From Candidatus Lernaella stagnicola (GTDB lineage Bacteria > Lernaellota > Lernaellaia > Lernaellales > Lernaellaceae), in the NCBI GenBank assembly GCA_030765525.1, contig JAVCCK010000028.1, positions 1 through 64,000 of the forward strand: a stretch of 64,000 bases of DNA, given 5' to 3'. Below the pieces are notes generated by a model. It did no database searches and was not told where the DNA came from. It saw only the letters and a program-made list of their open reading frames with translations. Below, piece by piece: positions 33,778 to 43,248 of the stretch (position 1 is its first letter; each line of letters begins with the position of its first letter). The translations under genes were made by a program, and so were the position numbers.

Positions 33778-34449
33778 ATGGCCAAAACTTCAAGCGAAAA
33801 AACCGAATCTTTGATTTTCAACAAAGGGGAAGTCGCGCCGAACTTCCAGGTCGGTATTCCCGTGTTCATTGAATTGATTCAAAAAAAGCGGCGCCTTCGC
33901 GCGCAGGCTTTGGTTGTCGGTTGGTCCCCGAAGCAAGTGCTGATCACCACGTTACCGATGGATAATCGTATGCTGATTATCCCCACAGGTTCCGAATTGA
34001 TCGTTCGCTACCTGCTGGAAGGCACGGTGTACGGTTTCATCACCCGCCTGCTGCACAAACAGCAAGGGCCCTTCGCCATGTGGTTGCTGGAATACCCCGA
34101 AGTCGTGGAAGTGAAAAACCTGCGGCGCAGCCCGCGAATCCCGCTGTACCTCAAAGTTCACACCGAAGATGGCGAAGAGTGGGACATGCTGGACGTCTCC
34201 CTTTTCGGCGCCGCCATGGCCACCGAAGAAAACCAGTTCCTCGGCGATGACGTGAGTTTGCGCTTCACGCTGCCCGACGGGTCCGAAATCGAGGACCTGT
34301 CCTGTAAAGTCGTCCGCGTGAATTACTCCGACCAGGAAAGCATCATCGGCGTGCAGTTCGACGAGAAAGATCTCGAAGCGCTAGCCAAAATTCGCGGTTA
34401 CATCGAAGGTTGCCTACGCCGCCAGGAGTTGACCAAGGGCGGATCCTGA
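33778..34449 (+). CDS. PilZ-domain protein (YcgR-like flagellar-brake type)
   Basis: 223 residues from the ATG at 33778; an alternative ATG at 33754 would add 8 residues. The N-terminal YcgR-like domain (NFQVGIPVFIELIQKKRRLR) is followed by PilZ (about 115-215) with both c-di-GMP motifs: RRSPRIPL (RxxxR) and DVSLFGAAM (DxSxxG). Expected to bind cyclic di-GMP and act on motility, exopolysaccharide or secretion; the target is unknown. Confidence 0.88.
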   Translation: MAKTSSEKTESLIFNKGEVAPNFQVGIPVFIELIQKKRRLRAQALVVGWSPKQVLITTLPMDNRMLIIPTGSELIVRYLLEGTVYGFITRLLHKQQGPFAMWLLEYPEVVEVKNLRRSPRIPLYLKVHTEDGEEWDMLDVSLFGAAMATEENQFLGDDVSLRFTLPDGSEIEDLSCKVVRVNYSDQESIIGVQFDEKDLEALAKIRGYIEGCLRRQELTKGGS

Positions 34450-34470
34450 TTCCTTAACCGTCCGGTTCGA

Positions 34471-35859
34471 TCAGCCCCCGCACCCACCACTGTCGTCGTT
34501 ATCATCGTCGTTGTCGTCGTCGTTGTTGTCATCATCGTCGTCGTCGTCGTCCGTCGGCGTCGCATCGTCGTCATCATCATCGCCGGGTGTCGTGTCATCG
34601 TCATCATCGTCGACGGGTGTCGTGTCATCGTCATCATCAACGGGCGTCGTGTCGTCGTCATCGTCATCGTCGACGGGCCACTGCGGCGGATCGGCGGTGT
34701 ACGAGAACGTTTCGATCACGGTCCCATCGAGCCGAATGACCGTTAACGCGGTTTCGGTCGGCGTGACATCCACCACAATGTAGTGATTGGAGCGGTCGTG
34801 CATCTGGTAACCCGGCAGCGTCGGCGGCGCGGGGAAGGTCTGGAAATCATATAACGGCGCGCCGCCACCACCGGCAACGATGTGGTCGATGCCGTTCATG
34901 CGGTGCCGCGCGTAAAAATGGTCGTGCCCCTCGAAGGCCGCCACGGCTCCGTATTTCTTCATCAAGGGCTGCACATAAAGCTGCGCCACGATATGGCCCA
35001 TGCGCCCATCCTTATAGGAAAAGGGCGGCTGGTGGAACGCGACGAAACAGAAGTTGAGGCTCGGATCGTCCTGAAATTCCTGCAGGCGTTGTTCGAACCA
35101 ATCGTGCTGCAGCACGCCGGGCAGGACGAAGGTATACCAGTTCTCCAAATCCAGCACGATGAAGCGCACGTTGACGTAGTCGAACGAGTAAAAGGTCTCG
35201 AAGAAACCGTGGTTGGGCGTCTCGAACACGCGGCTGAACATGCCCAAACCGGTGACTCCCCATTCCTGGTCCATCTCGTGGTTGCCGATGACCGGAAGAA
35301 GCGCCGTTTGCGAGATCAAATCGCGCTCGGCGTCAAAGAAGTAATCCCACGCATCCAAATCGATGCCGCTGCTGACCATGTCCCCGGTGTTGATGTAGAA
35401 ATCAACGCCCTCGTCGATCACCTTGTCCACCAACGCTTCATGCTCCAAATTCGGCGCCGAGGTCGACCCGCCGCGAGTGTCGCCCATCACCACGAAACGA
35501 AAGGGCACCAGTTCATCGGGCGCTGTGGAAAAGATGAAGTCTTCGGTCGTCTCCCCGCCCACTGTCACGCGGTAGTGGTAGGACGTATCCGCTTCGAGGC
35601 CGTCGATGGTGATCGCGTAGCTGTAACGCTCGTAGGTGTCGAATACGAAATGGTTGCCGTCGCCGACGAATTCCAGCCCGTAGTTTGTGTCCAGACCGAC
35701 TTCCACCGTCGCCTCCAGGTCCTCGTCGGTCTCCAGGGCGATGACCATGCTCTCGGTCGAGGGGCTCTGCAAATAGGGGCCCTTGGTGATAGCCGCGCCG
35801 GCCGAGGCGGCAAACAGAATGATCAAGGCTGCGGTCAGGATGGCGGTGAAATGCTTCAT
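34471..35859 (-). CDS. Secreted metallophosphoesterase with Asp-rich tail and C-terminal Cys
   Basis: 462 residues. Signal-peptidase-I-type signal (LFAASAGA then AITKG), a purple-acid-phosphatase-like N-terminal domain, and a calcineurin-like core with the full metal set: GDTRGG, NTGDMV, GNHEMDQ, AFHQPP, EGHDHFYARH. The last 70 residues are an Asp-rich tether with Thr-Pro spacers, ending ...NDDSGGCGG. There is no lipobox, so the only plausible anchor cysteine is at the C-terminus. Convergent with the PilZ gene. Confidence 0.88.
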   Translation of the reverse strand: MKHFTAILTAALIILFAASAGAAITKGPYLQSPSTESMVIALETDEDLEATVEVGLDTNYGLEFVGDGNHFVFDTYERYSYAITIDGLEADTSYHYRVTVGGETTEDFIFSTAPDELVPFRFVVMGDTRGGSTSAPNLEHEALVDKVIDEGVDFYINTGDMVSSGIDLDAWDYFFDAERDLISQTALLPVIGNHEMDQEWGVTGLGMFSRVFETPNHGFFETFYSFDYVNVRFIVLDLENWYTFVLPGVLQHDWFEQRLQEFQDDPSLNFCFVAFHQPPFSYKDGRMGHIVAQLYVQPLMKKYGAVAAFEGHDHFYARHRMNGIDHIVAGGGGAPLYDFQTFPAPPTLPGYQMHDRSNHYIVVDVTPTETALTVIRLDGTVIETFSYTADPPQWPVDDDDDDDTTPVDDDDDTTPVDDDDDDTTPGDDDDDDATPTDDDDDDDDNNDDDNDDDNDDSGGCGG

Positions 35860-35920
35860 TGTTTTTTCCTCTCCGTTTCTCTGAGGTCAGCCTAGGCATT
35901 ATGACGGGGGCTGTAAAGCT

Positions 35921-36745
35921 CTAGTGCCAGGTTTCCGGCGACGGTTTGGCGGCGGGCGGTTCGTTTTCTTTCTCGGTCTCCTGCAGGGCTTGTTTTTTCG
36001 CTTCCAAGGCATTTTCGGCCGCTTCGCGCACCTCCGGGTGGATGTTGCCGTCGTAGGCGACGTCTTCCAATTCCTGCCGGTTGAGCATCGGCACCAGCGC
36101 CATGGCCAAATGCGGCGCGGTGTAGGGATTTCGCACCAAGGCCCGGCGCACTTCCGGCCGCGCGCGCCACTTGGCGGACCGATACACGATCTCCAGCACT
36201 TCGGGCCGGTTGGGACGTCGCGCGGTGATGGTCACGACCATTTTCTCGATCACTCGCGGATTTTTCAGCAATTGGCGAATGACCAGTGGATCGGGGTCGT
36301 AGCCGACCCGCGCCAACATGTTCGGGTCGCGGCTGCGCGCCGCGGCTTTTCGTTCGCCGACGGTCAAGTCCGGCAACCCATACTTGAGGAACGCCTCTTC
36401 GTCGCCCTCGGGGCTTTTCAACGGCCGCAGCGAGCGGAACAGGTTGCAGACGTTCAGATACCCCCGGCGCTTGGCCTCGTGGTAAATCCGCCCCACGCGA
36501 ACCTTGCCCAGCTTCCGCAGTATCAACCCCGCGTCCAACCCGGAGGCGACCACGACGCGCGCCTCGCTGTCGCCCGCCAAGGCAATGCTCTGCATGCGAT
36601 AGATCGCCTCGGCGATTTCCTCGTCCTCCATGACGCGAAATTTGGCGACCAGAAAATGCTTGCGCATCGCCGGATCGAGCACCTGCCCGGCAGTCTTCAT
36701 CAAGCGGCGAATGTGTTTTTCGCTATCGGCGGCGCGGTCAGTCAC
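35921..36745 (-). CDS. Helical-repeat (HEAT/ARM-like) cytoplasmic protein, unknown
   Basis: 274 residues from a GTG at 36743-36745, chosen because AAAGGAG lies 8 nt upstream; an ATG at 36763 is also possible. Repeated helix pairs: DPDPLVIRQLLKNPRVIEKM, RPEVRRALVRNPYTAPHLAM, HPEVREAAENALEAKK. No enzyme motif. Ends in a Glu/Pro/Lys tail. It reads as a scaffold type of protein; function unknown. Confidence 0.7.
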   Translation of the reverse strand: MTDRAADSEKHIRRLMKTAGQVLDPAMRKHFLVAKFRVMEDEEIAEAIYRMQSIALAGDSEARVVVASGLDAGLILRKLGKVRVGRIYHEAKRRGYLNVCNLFRSLRPLKSPEGDEEAFLKYGLPDLTVGERKAAARSRDPNMLARVGYDPDPLVIRQLLKNPRVIEKMVVTITARRPNRPEVLEIVYRSAKWRARPEVRRALVRNPYTAPHLAMALVPMLNRQELEDVAYDGNIHPEVREAAENALEAKKQALQETEKENEPPAAKPSPETWH

Positions 36746-36793
36746 CGAGGTCTCCTTTCCCATGGGAAAAGGTACCAACGGCGACGGCGGAGG

Positions 36794-37579
36794 TCAAAGC
36801 GAGGGGTCTTTTTTTTGCGGGGAGTCGCGGCGGTCCGGGTCGTAATCGGGGAGAACATCCCGCAGCTTTTCGTCCACTTTGCGCTCGATCAACGAGTCCA
36901 GACGCCTCTCCAAAACCTCGTCGATATAGTGGTCGATCGCCTGCGGCACGCGTCGCAGGTCGCGGGAGATAATATCCTGCACGCGCTGCTGGAAATAGGC
37001 GTAAAAGGTCATCAACGCCACGGCCCACCCGGCCAAAATGTCGGCGATGTAATGCTGTTTGACCATCAACGCGGAAAAGCCGATCAAGATCGTCACGCCC
37101 AATACGATCATGCCCCGGCGGCGATCAACGTGGTAGATCGTCAGCGCGGCCATCATCGACATCGCCGCGTGCATGCTCGGAAAACAATTGGCCGGCACAT
37201 CCCCGGCGTACACCGTAGCCACCGCCCAGGTGGCGAAGTCGACCACCTCGAATTCGGCCCGGTTCATGATGACGGGAAAACCCCAGAAAATCAGATACGA
37301 GAACACCATCACGGTGATGTAGGACAGCGCGCAAACCCGAAAGAACTCTTTGCCGCGCACCAAAAAGAAGGGCAGCAAGAATACTGAATACAACGCCAAA
37401 TAAGGGAAAATCATGAGGGGAACGAAGGGCACGTTTTCATCGGCGAAGGTGCTGAGAGAATACGCCTCGTTCGGATCGAAAAAGCTGCCGACCAGGTAGT
37501 AACCGCCCACCCACAGGCCGAATAACACCACCGCCCAGAAAGGCTCCTGATTGCGGCGTAGCCATTGGCGCCAACTCAT
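36794..37579 (-). CDS. PAP2-family membrane phosphatase / phosphotransferase-like
   Basis: 261 residues, about six transmembrane helices. PAP2 motifs: CFPSMHA (motif 2, histidine) and KQHYIADILAGW (motif 3), as in inositol-phosphoceramide-synthase-like bacterial PAP2 proteins; motif 1 is not clear. The C-terminus is charged and helical (VPQAIDHYIDEVLERRLDS). The start is ATGA-coupled to the small membrane gene upstream. Probably acts on lipid phosphates or head-group exchange. Confidence 0.82.
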   Translation of the reverse strand: MSWRQWLRRNQEPFWAVVLFGLWVGGYYLVGSFFDPNEAYSLSTFADENVPFVPLMIFPYLALYSVFLLPFFLVRGKEFFRVCALSYITVMVFSYLIFWGFPVIMNRAEFEVVDFATWAVATVYAGDVPANCFPSMHAAMSMMAALTIYHVDRRRGMIVLGVTILIGFSALMVKQHYIADILAGWAVALMTFYAYFQQRVQDIISRDLRRVPQAIDHYIDEVLERRLDSLIERKVDEKLRDVLPDYDPDRRDSPQKKDPSL

Positions 37580-37824
37580 CGCAGCCACGCTCGCCGGTAC
37601 AACCAGATACGCCCAAGCGTCCAGGCAATCGGGAACACAGCCGAAACAAACACGACCTTCATCCAGGTCGGCGTCGGCACGGCCAGCAAGCCCTCCTCCA
37701 GCCACATGAAGTACAAGGCCGCGATTATGCCCATCAAATATTGGAAAATCGCGTAACGAATCGGCGCGGTAGTCCACGTGATTACCGTTCCGTCCGAATG
37801 ATTTGACTTGCCTGGTTCGCGCAT
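37576..37824 (-). CDS. Small membrane protein coupled to PAP2 gene
   Basis: 82 residues from the ATG at 37822-37824 (GGGGCGG upstream); an ATG at 37860 would give 94. Two transmembrane helices (IRYAIFQYLMGIIAALYFM and VVFVSAVFPIAWTLGRIWL). The 4-bp overlap with the PAP2 gene suggests a partner role. No family is recognised. Confidence 0.6.
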   Translation of the reverse strand: MREPGKSNHSDGTVITWTTAPIRYAIFQYLMGIIAALYFMWLEEGLLAVPTPTWMKVVFVSAVFPIAWTLGRIWLYRRAWLR

Positions 37825-37948
37825 CCGCCCCATCTCACGGTTGGAGGATCGGATATACATTCCCGACGTTACTCGTACACTTCGCTACCGTCCCCGGCGA
37901 CCTAGACTACAGCGCCGGCGGGAAAACGGCTCCGCTTTTGCGATAAGG

Positions 37949-40627
37949 TTAGGTGAACAATTTTTTCAAGGCGCGTTTAACGCCGCCTAAATCGATGTCT
38001 TTCTTAAACAGGTCGCCGACCCCGACCGTCTCGATTTCCGCGTCCAATTTCGCTCGCTCGCGCTCCCGTTCGGCCTGCAACCGCCGCAACTCGTTACGCG
38101 CGTCCTCGTTGCCCTTGTTGAAACGGTAAGCCATGGCGAACATCTGCCGCGCCTTATCCTTACTGCCGTAGCGCAGCATGATCTTGCCCAGGAAATAGTA
38201 AGCCTTGTCGCCCTTGGAGTTGATGCGCAGCGACCGCTCGACCGACTCCCGCGCCAACGTCGCGCGTTCCTTGGCATCGACTTTCGGGTCGTTAAACAGC
38301 GCCCAACCCAAATAAGCGTGGTACTCGGCTTCTTCCGGGAACAACTCGCAGGCTTCGGAGAAATGTTCCTGCGCGTCGTGAAAGTGGTTGCGGCGCAACG
38401 CGATCATGCCCTGATTGAACGCTCGCTCGGCGGCCAAAATCGTCGTGATGTGCCGCTCCTTTAGCTCCTGGCCCTCGCCGGTAAGCCGGCTGTCGTATTC
38501 GGCGCGTTTCTTCGGGCTCGACAATACCTCGTATGCTTCGGTAACCGCCTGAACCACCGCCTTGGCTTTCTCGCGCATGTCGGGACCCAGCTTGCTCGCC
38601 ACCATGTCCGGGTGCAGGCGCTTGACCACCGCGTGATACACCATCTTCAAATCCAGCGGCTTCGCGTCCCGATCCACGTCTAATACTTCGTAATGATTGG
38701 CCCCTTCCAGCTTCAAATACTGTTCCATCGTGAAGGTGGCCAACTCGGGGTCGTCCGCGTCCGCGGCCGGCCCGCCGGTGCCGTCGATCGCCACCAATTC
38801 GCCCGCTTCGGCGGCCGGCAGCTTCGGCCCGCCGGTGCCCGGTTCGCCGTCGCCCTCTTCAAAAGCGCGCAGATCTTTCTCGATGTCCTCCAACCGTTCG
38901 GCCTCGGATATCGTCTCGAGGTCCCCGTCGTCCTCGAATGCGAAATCCAACTCGTCGGCGGGTTCGGGCGGAGCGGCGGATGGTTCGGGTGTCGGTTCGG
39001 GTTCCGGTTCGTCGTCGAACAGAATGAAATCGTCGTCGGCCGCCGGGGTCGTTTCCTCGAGCGGCAATTCGACTTCAATTTCGACCGACTCGTCGGCGGG
39101 AACGACTTCCTCGGCGCGGGCGCGGTCGTACATGCGCAGAATCAGCATGGCGAAAAGCAGCACGTAGGTCGGCCCGGCCTCCAGCGGCGAATCAGCCACC
39201 ACCTCGGCGATCGTGCGGCGATCGTCGATCAGGGCGTAGACTTTCCACAGGTCTTCGTCCGCATCGAATTCGCGTTCGTCAAAGGGCATCGGTTCGTTGC
39301 GCACTACGACCTGCTCGAGCAATCCGGAAAACATCTCCGCCAACGAATCGCCGTCGTAGCTCTGCGCGATGCCGTCGTGAATCATCTGCGGCATGGGATT
39401 TTCGAATATCGTCAGGCTGTATTTGTCGAAGGGCGAGGCGTCGAAGTAATAGTCGCCGTCGAACCACTGAAACAGGCTCAGCAGCTTCTCGCGCATTTGC
39501 AGCCGCAACGCCTGATAAAGCTGCATCGGGTTGATCATTCCCATCTCAACCAACGCGCCGCCTTGCTTCTTCCCGTACGTGGCCATGTTGGCCAGCGAGA
39601 GCATCAAGTCGTCTTCGCTGATGATTCCCTGCCTCAGCAGAATTTGTCCGAGGCTCTCCTGCCGGCCTTCGCTCTCCACGTAGACCGCGCGGCCGCGGTC
39701 GAAATACACGTGCTTGTACGTGCCCTGGGAGTTCAGTTCCAGAATTCCCGTTTGGCGGGCGAAATATAGGTGCGCCATCAACTCCGGCACGCTGACGTCG
39801 GCCAGCTCGCCTTCATACGAAAACTCGTCGCTCGCCTCCGTGGCGCTGACCTTCGCGCGCGGTCGCTTCACCGGCGGGACCTCAGCCGGCGGCGCTTCGG
39901 GCGCAGCGGTTTCTTCCTCGTGCTCAGGTCGGCCCGCCGAATCTTCCAACTCGGCCAGCAGATCGGCCAGGGGATTATCCGATGCGGCGGTCGTTCGCTC
40001 GCTCTTTTCCGCCGTAATCTCTTCGTTGATCTGCGCCACTTTCGGGGAACGATCGACCAAGTCGATGTGCTCCAACTCGGCCATCGCCTTGTCGATCAGC
40101 GCATCCAAATCCGGTTCCTCGGGGGTCGCGTCGTCCGCCTCGCTGTGTACGGGCGCATCGTCGCCGAATTCCTCGTCGAGAAGTTCGGCCGGATCTTCCT
40201 CGACCGCCAAGTCCGGTTCGTCGACTTCGGGCGCGGGCCGCTTGGGCCGCGGCGGGGCGTCGGCGACGAGTTTTTCGATGTGGCGGACGATCTCGTCGAT
40301 GTCGTGCGGCGCCTGAAAATACGCGTCGGCCTGCCATTGGCGTCGGGCCCGGTCGGCCATGTCGGTGCGCTTGAACAAACCGCTCAAAATAGCCACGGGC
40401 ACTTCGGTGCCTTCGGGGTCGCTTTTAAGACGTTTGCACAGTTCGCCGCCCGACAATTTGGGAATCAGCAGGTTGATGATCACGGCATCGGGCTGCGTTT
40501 CGTGGAACAAGTCGAGCCCGGACAAGCCATCGGCAGCGGGCACGACATCAAAGCCCGCTTCACGGAACTTGGTCGCAAAGCGTCTCAATTCGCTGCGATT
40601 GTGGATGACGATTAGAACGGTGCTCAC
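37949..40627 (-). CDS. Pseudo-receiver + DUF4388 (PATAN) + DnaJ + TPR multidomain protein
   Basis: 892 residues. Receiver fold (1-115), but the phosphorylation Asp is N52 (DAVIINLLIP) and the conserved Lys is A106 (YFQAPHD), so it cannot signal in the usual way. An acidic linker (125-265) follows. The DUF4388/PATAN domain (about 270-400) has YEGELADVSVPELMAHLYFA and GQILLRQGIISEDDLM. After a second acidic linker comes a J domain (about 665-735) with HPD in LHPDM, and TPR helices to the end (HFSEACELFPEEAEYHAYLG). DUF4388 proteins are typical of gliding and predatory deltaproteobacterial types. Monocistronic. Confidence 0.9.
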   Translation of the reverse strand: MSTVLIVIHNRSELRRFATKFREAGFDVVPAADGLSGLDLFHETQPDAVIINLLIPKLSGGELCKRLKSDPEGTEVPVAILSGLFKRTDMADRARRQWQADAYFQAPHDIDEIVRHIEKLVADAPPRPKRPAPEVDEPDLAVEEDPAELLDEEFGDDAPVHSEADDATPEEPDLDALIDKAMAELEHIDLVDRSPKVAQINEEITAEKSERTTAASDNPLADLLAELEDSAGRPEHEEETAAPEAPPAEVPPVKRPRAKVSATEASDEFSYEGELADVSVPELMAHLYFARQTGILELNSQGTYKHVYFDRGRAVYVESEGRQESLGQILLRQGIISEDDLMLSLANMATYGKKQGGALVEMGMINPMQLYQALRLQMREKLLSLFQWFDGDYYFDASPFDKYSLTIFENPMPQMIHDGIAQSYDGDSLAEMFSGLLEQVVVRNEPMPFDEREFDADEDLWKVYALIDDRRTIAEVVADSPLEAGPTYVLLFAMLILRMYDRARAEEVVPADESVEIEVELPLEETTPAADDDFILFDDEPEPEPTPEPSAAPPEPADELDFAFEDDGDLETISEAERLEDIEKDLRAFEEGDGEPGTGGPKLPAAEAGELVAIDGTGGPAADADDPELATFTMEQYLKLEGANHYEVLDVDRDAKPLDLKMVYHAVVKRLHPDMVASKLGPDMREKAKAVVQAVTEAYEVLSSPKKRAEYDSRLTGEGQELKERHITTILAAERAFNQGMIALRRNHFHDAQEHFSEACELFPEEAEYHAYLGWALFNDPKVDAKERATLARESVERSLRINSKGDKAYYFLGKIMLRYGSKDKARQMFAMAYRFNKGNEDARNELRRLQAERERERAKLDAEIETVGVGDLFKKDIDLGGVKRALKKLFT

Positions 40628-40764
40628 AAATAAAACCCTACCCTTCGGCCCTCCCCGGCGTCTCTCTGACGGTAAGAAGACGGACGAAGATTGTCAAGAA
40701 GTTTCGCGTATCTGCAGCCGCGCGGCAACTTGACAGCGCCCGCCCGCGCGCCCATTCTGCAAGT

Positions 40765-41397
40765 ATGGTGAAGCAACGAGACAACGGCAAGAAGCCCCCG
40801 CAGTTCGACGATCTGCCCGTGCTCGAAAAGCCGCTGCCGGCCTCGCCGCTGGTGTGGCTGCGGCGCATCGTCGTGTGGTCGACCACCATCGCGCTACTCG
40901 CGTGGGCCTTTTCCTCTTGCTACAAAGTGCTGTCGCGCCGACCGGTCACCGAAGAAGAAATCAAGTCCGCCGAGGCCACTCACACGCTGCCCAAATCGAC
41001 CGGTGAATACAAATATGAGGACGCGCGGCAGTTGTTCCTGGCGGGCCGGCGATTGTTACGCGCCGGGGACCTTTCGGGCTTGGAAACGATGCGCGAGGTG
41101 GTTCGGCTGTTCCCCAAATCCCCGCAGGCCTCGCAGGCCTTACTGGTGATTGCCACCACCGAACGGTATCAACTCGGGCAGCCGCAAAACGCCATGCGGA
41201 CCTACAGCGATTTCCTTCGACGGCACCCGAATCACAAGGGCGCCGACCGCGCCGTGCGGGCCTTGGGTGACTTGGCTCGGGAACTAGATGTTCGGAATCC
41301 CGCCGACGGCCTGTTACGCACGGCGATCGCCAAAACGGACGAAGATTCCAAAGAGCGCGCCCGCCTCGAGAAACTCCGCAAGTCGATTCGCGATTAG
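40765..41397 (+). CDS. Membrane-anchored TPR protein
   Basis: 210 residues; one transmembrane helix (about 33-52, VVWSTTIALLAWAFSSC), then a periplasmic TPR region (ARQLFLAGRRLLRAGDLSGL, ALLVIATTERYQLGQPQNAM) resembling BamD/CpoB-type repeats. Divergent from the 892-residue gene. Its stop overlaps the stop of the convergent DHH gene (TTAG). Confidence 0.75.
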   Translation: MVKQRDNGKKPPQFDDLPVLEKPLPASPLVWLRRIVVWSTTIALLAWAFSSCYKVLSRRPVTEEEIKSAEATHTLPKSTGEYKYEDARQLFLAGRRLLRAGDLSGLETMREVVRLFPKSPQASQALLVIATTERYQLGQPQNAMRTYSDFLRRHPNHKGADRAVRALGDLARELDVRNPADGLLRTAIAKTDEDSKERARLEKLRKSIRD

Positions 41398-42362
41398 GCG
41401 TCGGCCTGCTTTCTCCACAAACGCTCGATGTCCGAAACGACGTTTTCCTTAAGCTGCAGGCGTTCGTCTTTCGAACGCGCCGCGATTTTGCCGCCCGCCG
41501 CCGCCGGATGCCCGCCGCCCAGGTCGAGTTGTTCCATGATCTCGGCCATGTCGTGACCGGCTACCGCCTGCTTGATAAAAGGGTTGAGCGATATCGACAA
41601 GCGCAGGTCGTTGGTTTTGCGCCCGCCCTGCAACACCGGCATGATCTGCAGCACCGCCGCCGCCTCGGGGTAGACCGTGTACGCCAGGTTTTTGGAAAAG
41701 CGCGGTGCCACTTTCATGTCGGAAAAATCAAGCAGACAAATTTGGCCGCCGGCAATCAAACGCCCGGATTGCTTGATGGTTTCGCTGGCCCGGCGCGCGT
41801 GTTCCTGGCTGCGGTGGTACCGCTCGAGCACCGCGGGGTTGTCGGCGATCTCGTCCAGGGGCTGCGTTTGGATCATCTCGATCAGCCGCCACATGTAGCG
41901 CCGCGCCTGCTGCATATCCTCGCCGGAAAGAAAAATCGTGTTGTTGAGAATGTTCTCCGGCGTTTCGGCCAGCCAGTCGTCGATCGTCTCGTAGTCCATC
42001 GTATCGACGCGATCGGTCGCCTCCACCGTCTCGGCCATGAAGGGCGGAAACTCCACGCGGTCTTTCAAATGCTCGAAAATCACGCGCGCCGCCGACGGCG
42101 CATCGACCGCCGCCCCCTCGCCGACCGACCACTCCATCTCCGCGGCCTCTTCAATGTTGCTCGGGTGGTGATCGAACCAGGCGCGACATTCCACCGCCGG
42201 GTGCGGCAAATCGCAGACGATGTCCCGCTCGCCGATCTGGTTGCGCCGCAGGTTCTCCGGGCCCGTGAAAAAAACAAAATCAATGCCGGTCCAAAGACCG
42301 ACGAGCGCTGCCGAGACAATACCGTCAAAGTCGCCGTGTGTTAAAATCTGCTCGCGCTGCAT
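41394..42362 (-). CDS. DHH-family phosphoesterase
   Basis: 322 residues from an ATG preceded by AAAGGCGG. DHH motifs: THGDFDGIVSA, DLPHP, FDHHPSN, and a DHHA1-like C-terminal GGGHPAAAGG. Family members are nanoRNases, c-di-AMP phosphodiesterases or exopolyphosphatases; the short 'N-terminal DHH, weak DHHA1' form does not settle which. Cytoplasmic. Confidence 0.85.
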   Translation of the reverse strand: MQREQILTHGDFDGIVSAALVGLWTGIDFVFFTGPENLRRNQIGERDIVCDLPHPAVECRAWFDHHPSNIEEAAEMEWSVGEGAAVDAPSAARVIFEHLKDRVEFPPFMAETVEATDRVDTMDYETIDDWLAETPENILNNTIFLSGEDMQQARRYMWRLIEMIQTQPLDEIADNPAVLERYHRSQEHARRASETIKQSGRLIAGGQICLLDFSDMKVAPRFSKNLAYTVYPEAAAVLQIMPVLQGGRKTNDLRLSISLNPFIKQAVAGHDMAEIMEQLDLGGGHPAAAGGKIAARSKDERLQLKENVVSDIERLWRKQADA

Positions 42363-42618
42363 ATCCACCGCCTTTCAAAACGAATGCCCCTTCTAACAAA
42401 AGGCCCCCAAACAAGAAAGCCCGGGCGGTCACCAAATGCGTCAATGGGACTCGTTTCGTGACCGGCGCGTCGCAAAAAAGCGTCGTTTCGGACTCAAATT
42501 AACGACCGATGGTGGCCGAATGCGTCCGATTTTGATGTTTTAGGGTCGTCTCCATTCCCGCCGCGTTGACCGAGCCGCCGCTCTTTGCTTTGATGGCGGA
42601 TAACTTCGAGGGCTCATC

Positions 42619-43248
42619 ATGGCGTCAACAAAGCAACTACTGGTCACCGGCTTCGGCCCCTTCGGCCACGTGCGACGCAACTCGTCGTGGGATCTGGCCC
42701 AGGGGGTCGACGGCCTCCGTGTCGGCAACGTGCGGGTCGTCGCCCGGCTGATCAAACCCGTCGTGTTCGACCGCTCGGCCGACCTGCTGCGCGAGCTTTT
42801 ACGGCGCATCGAGCCCGACGCGGTGCTGTCGTTCGGAGTGGCGCCATCGAGGACCCCGCGGCTGGAACGTTACGCCCACAACCTGCGTGACGCCGCCGTC
42901 CCCGACAATGACGGCGTGCAGGAAAACGACGGGCGGCGCATCGATCCCTCATGGCCCGAGGCGCTGCGCAACACGCTGCCGTTGGAAGCGATACGCGACC
43001 GCTTGCGCGCCGCCGGTCATCGCCTGACGATCAGCAACAGCGCCGGGGGCTATGTTTGCAACGACGTCTATTTTGCGCTGCTGCAATGGCAGCAACAAAA
43101 CGGGCGCCCGGCCGCCTTCGTGCACTGGCCCAACATGGAATTGGCCGACGGCCGCCGACGGCGCGACATCACGTGGGAACGCCTGGTCGCCACCCGGGAC
43201 GCACTGGTCGAGGCGGTGGCCGCAACGCTTGCCGAGGAGGCGCGATGA
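42619..43248 (+). CDS. pcp: Pyroglutamyl-peptidase I
   Basis: 209 residues, cysteine peptidase family C15. TGFGPFG at the start; catalytic triad candidates E83 (RLERYA), C147 (GGYVCNDVYF) and H169 (FVHWPN). Removes N-terminal pyroglutamate from peptides. First of a plus-strand run; its stop overlaps the ogt start (ATGA). Confidence 0.92.
   Translation: MASTKQLLVTGFGPFGHVRRNSSWDLAQGVDGLRVGNVRVVARLIKPVVFDRSADLLRELLRRIEPDAVLSFGVAPSRTPRLERYAHNLRDAAVPDNDGVQENDGRRIDPSWPEALRNTLPLEAIRDRLRAAGHRLTISNSAGGYVCNDVYFALLQWQQQNGRPAAFVHWPNMELADGRRRRDITWERLVATRDALVEAVAATLAEEAR

Noticed and set aside
34500-34675. Short-unit GTC/ATC repeats resembling a CRISPR or microsatellite
   Set aside because: They are the codons of the Asp-rich tether, with no spacer-repeat structure; the same applies at 9120-9235, 21320-21450 and 26240-26320.
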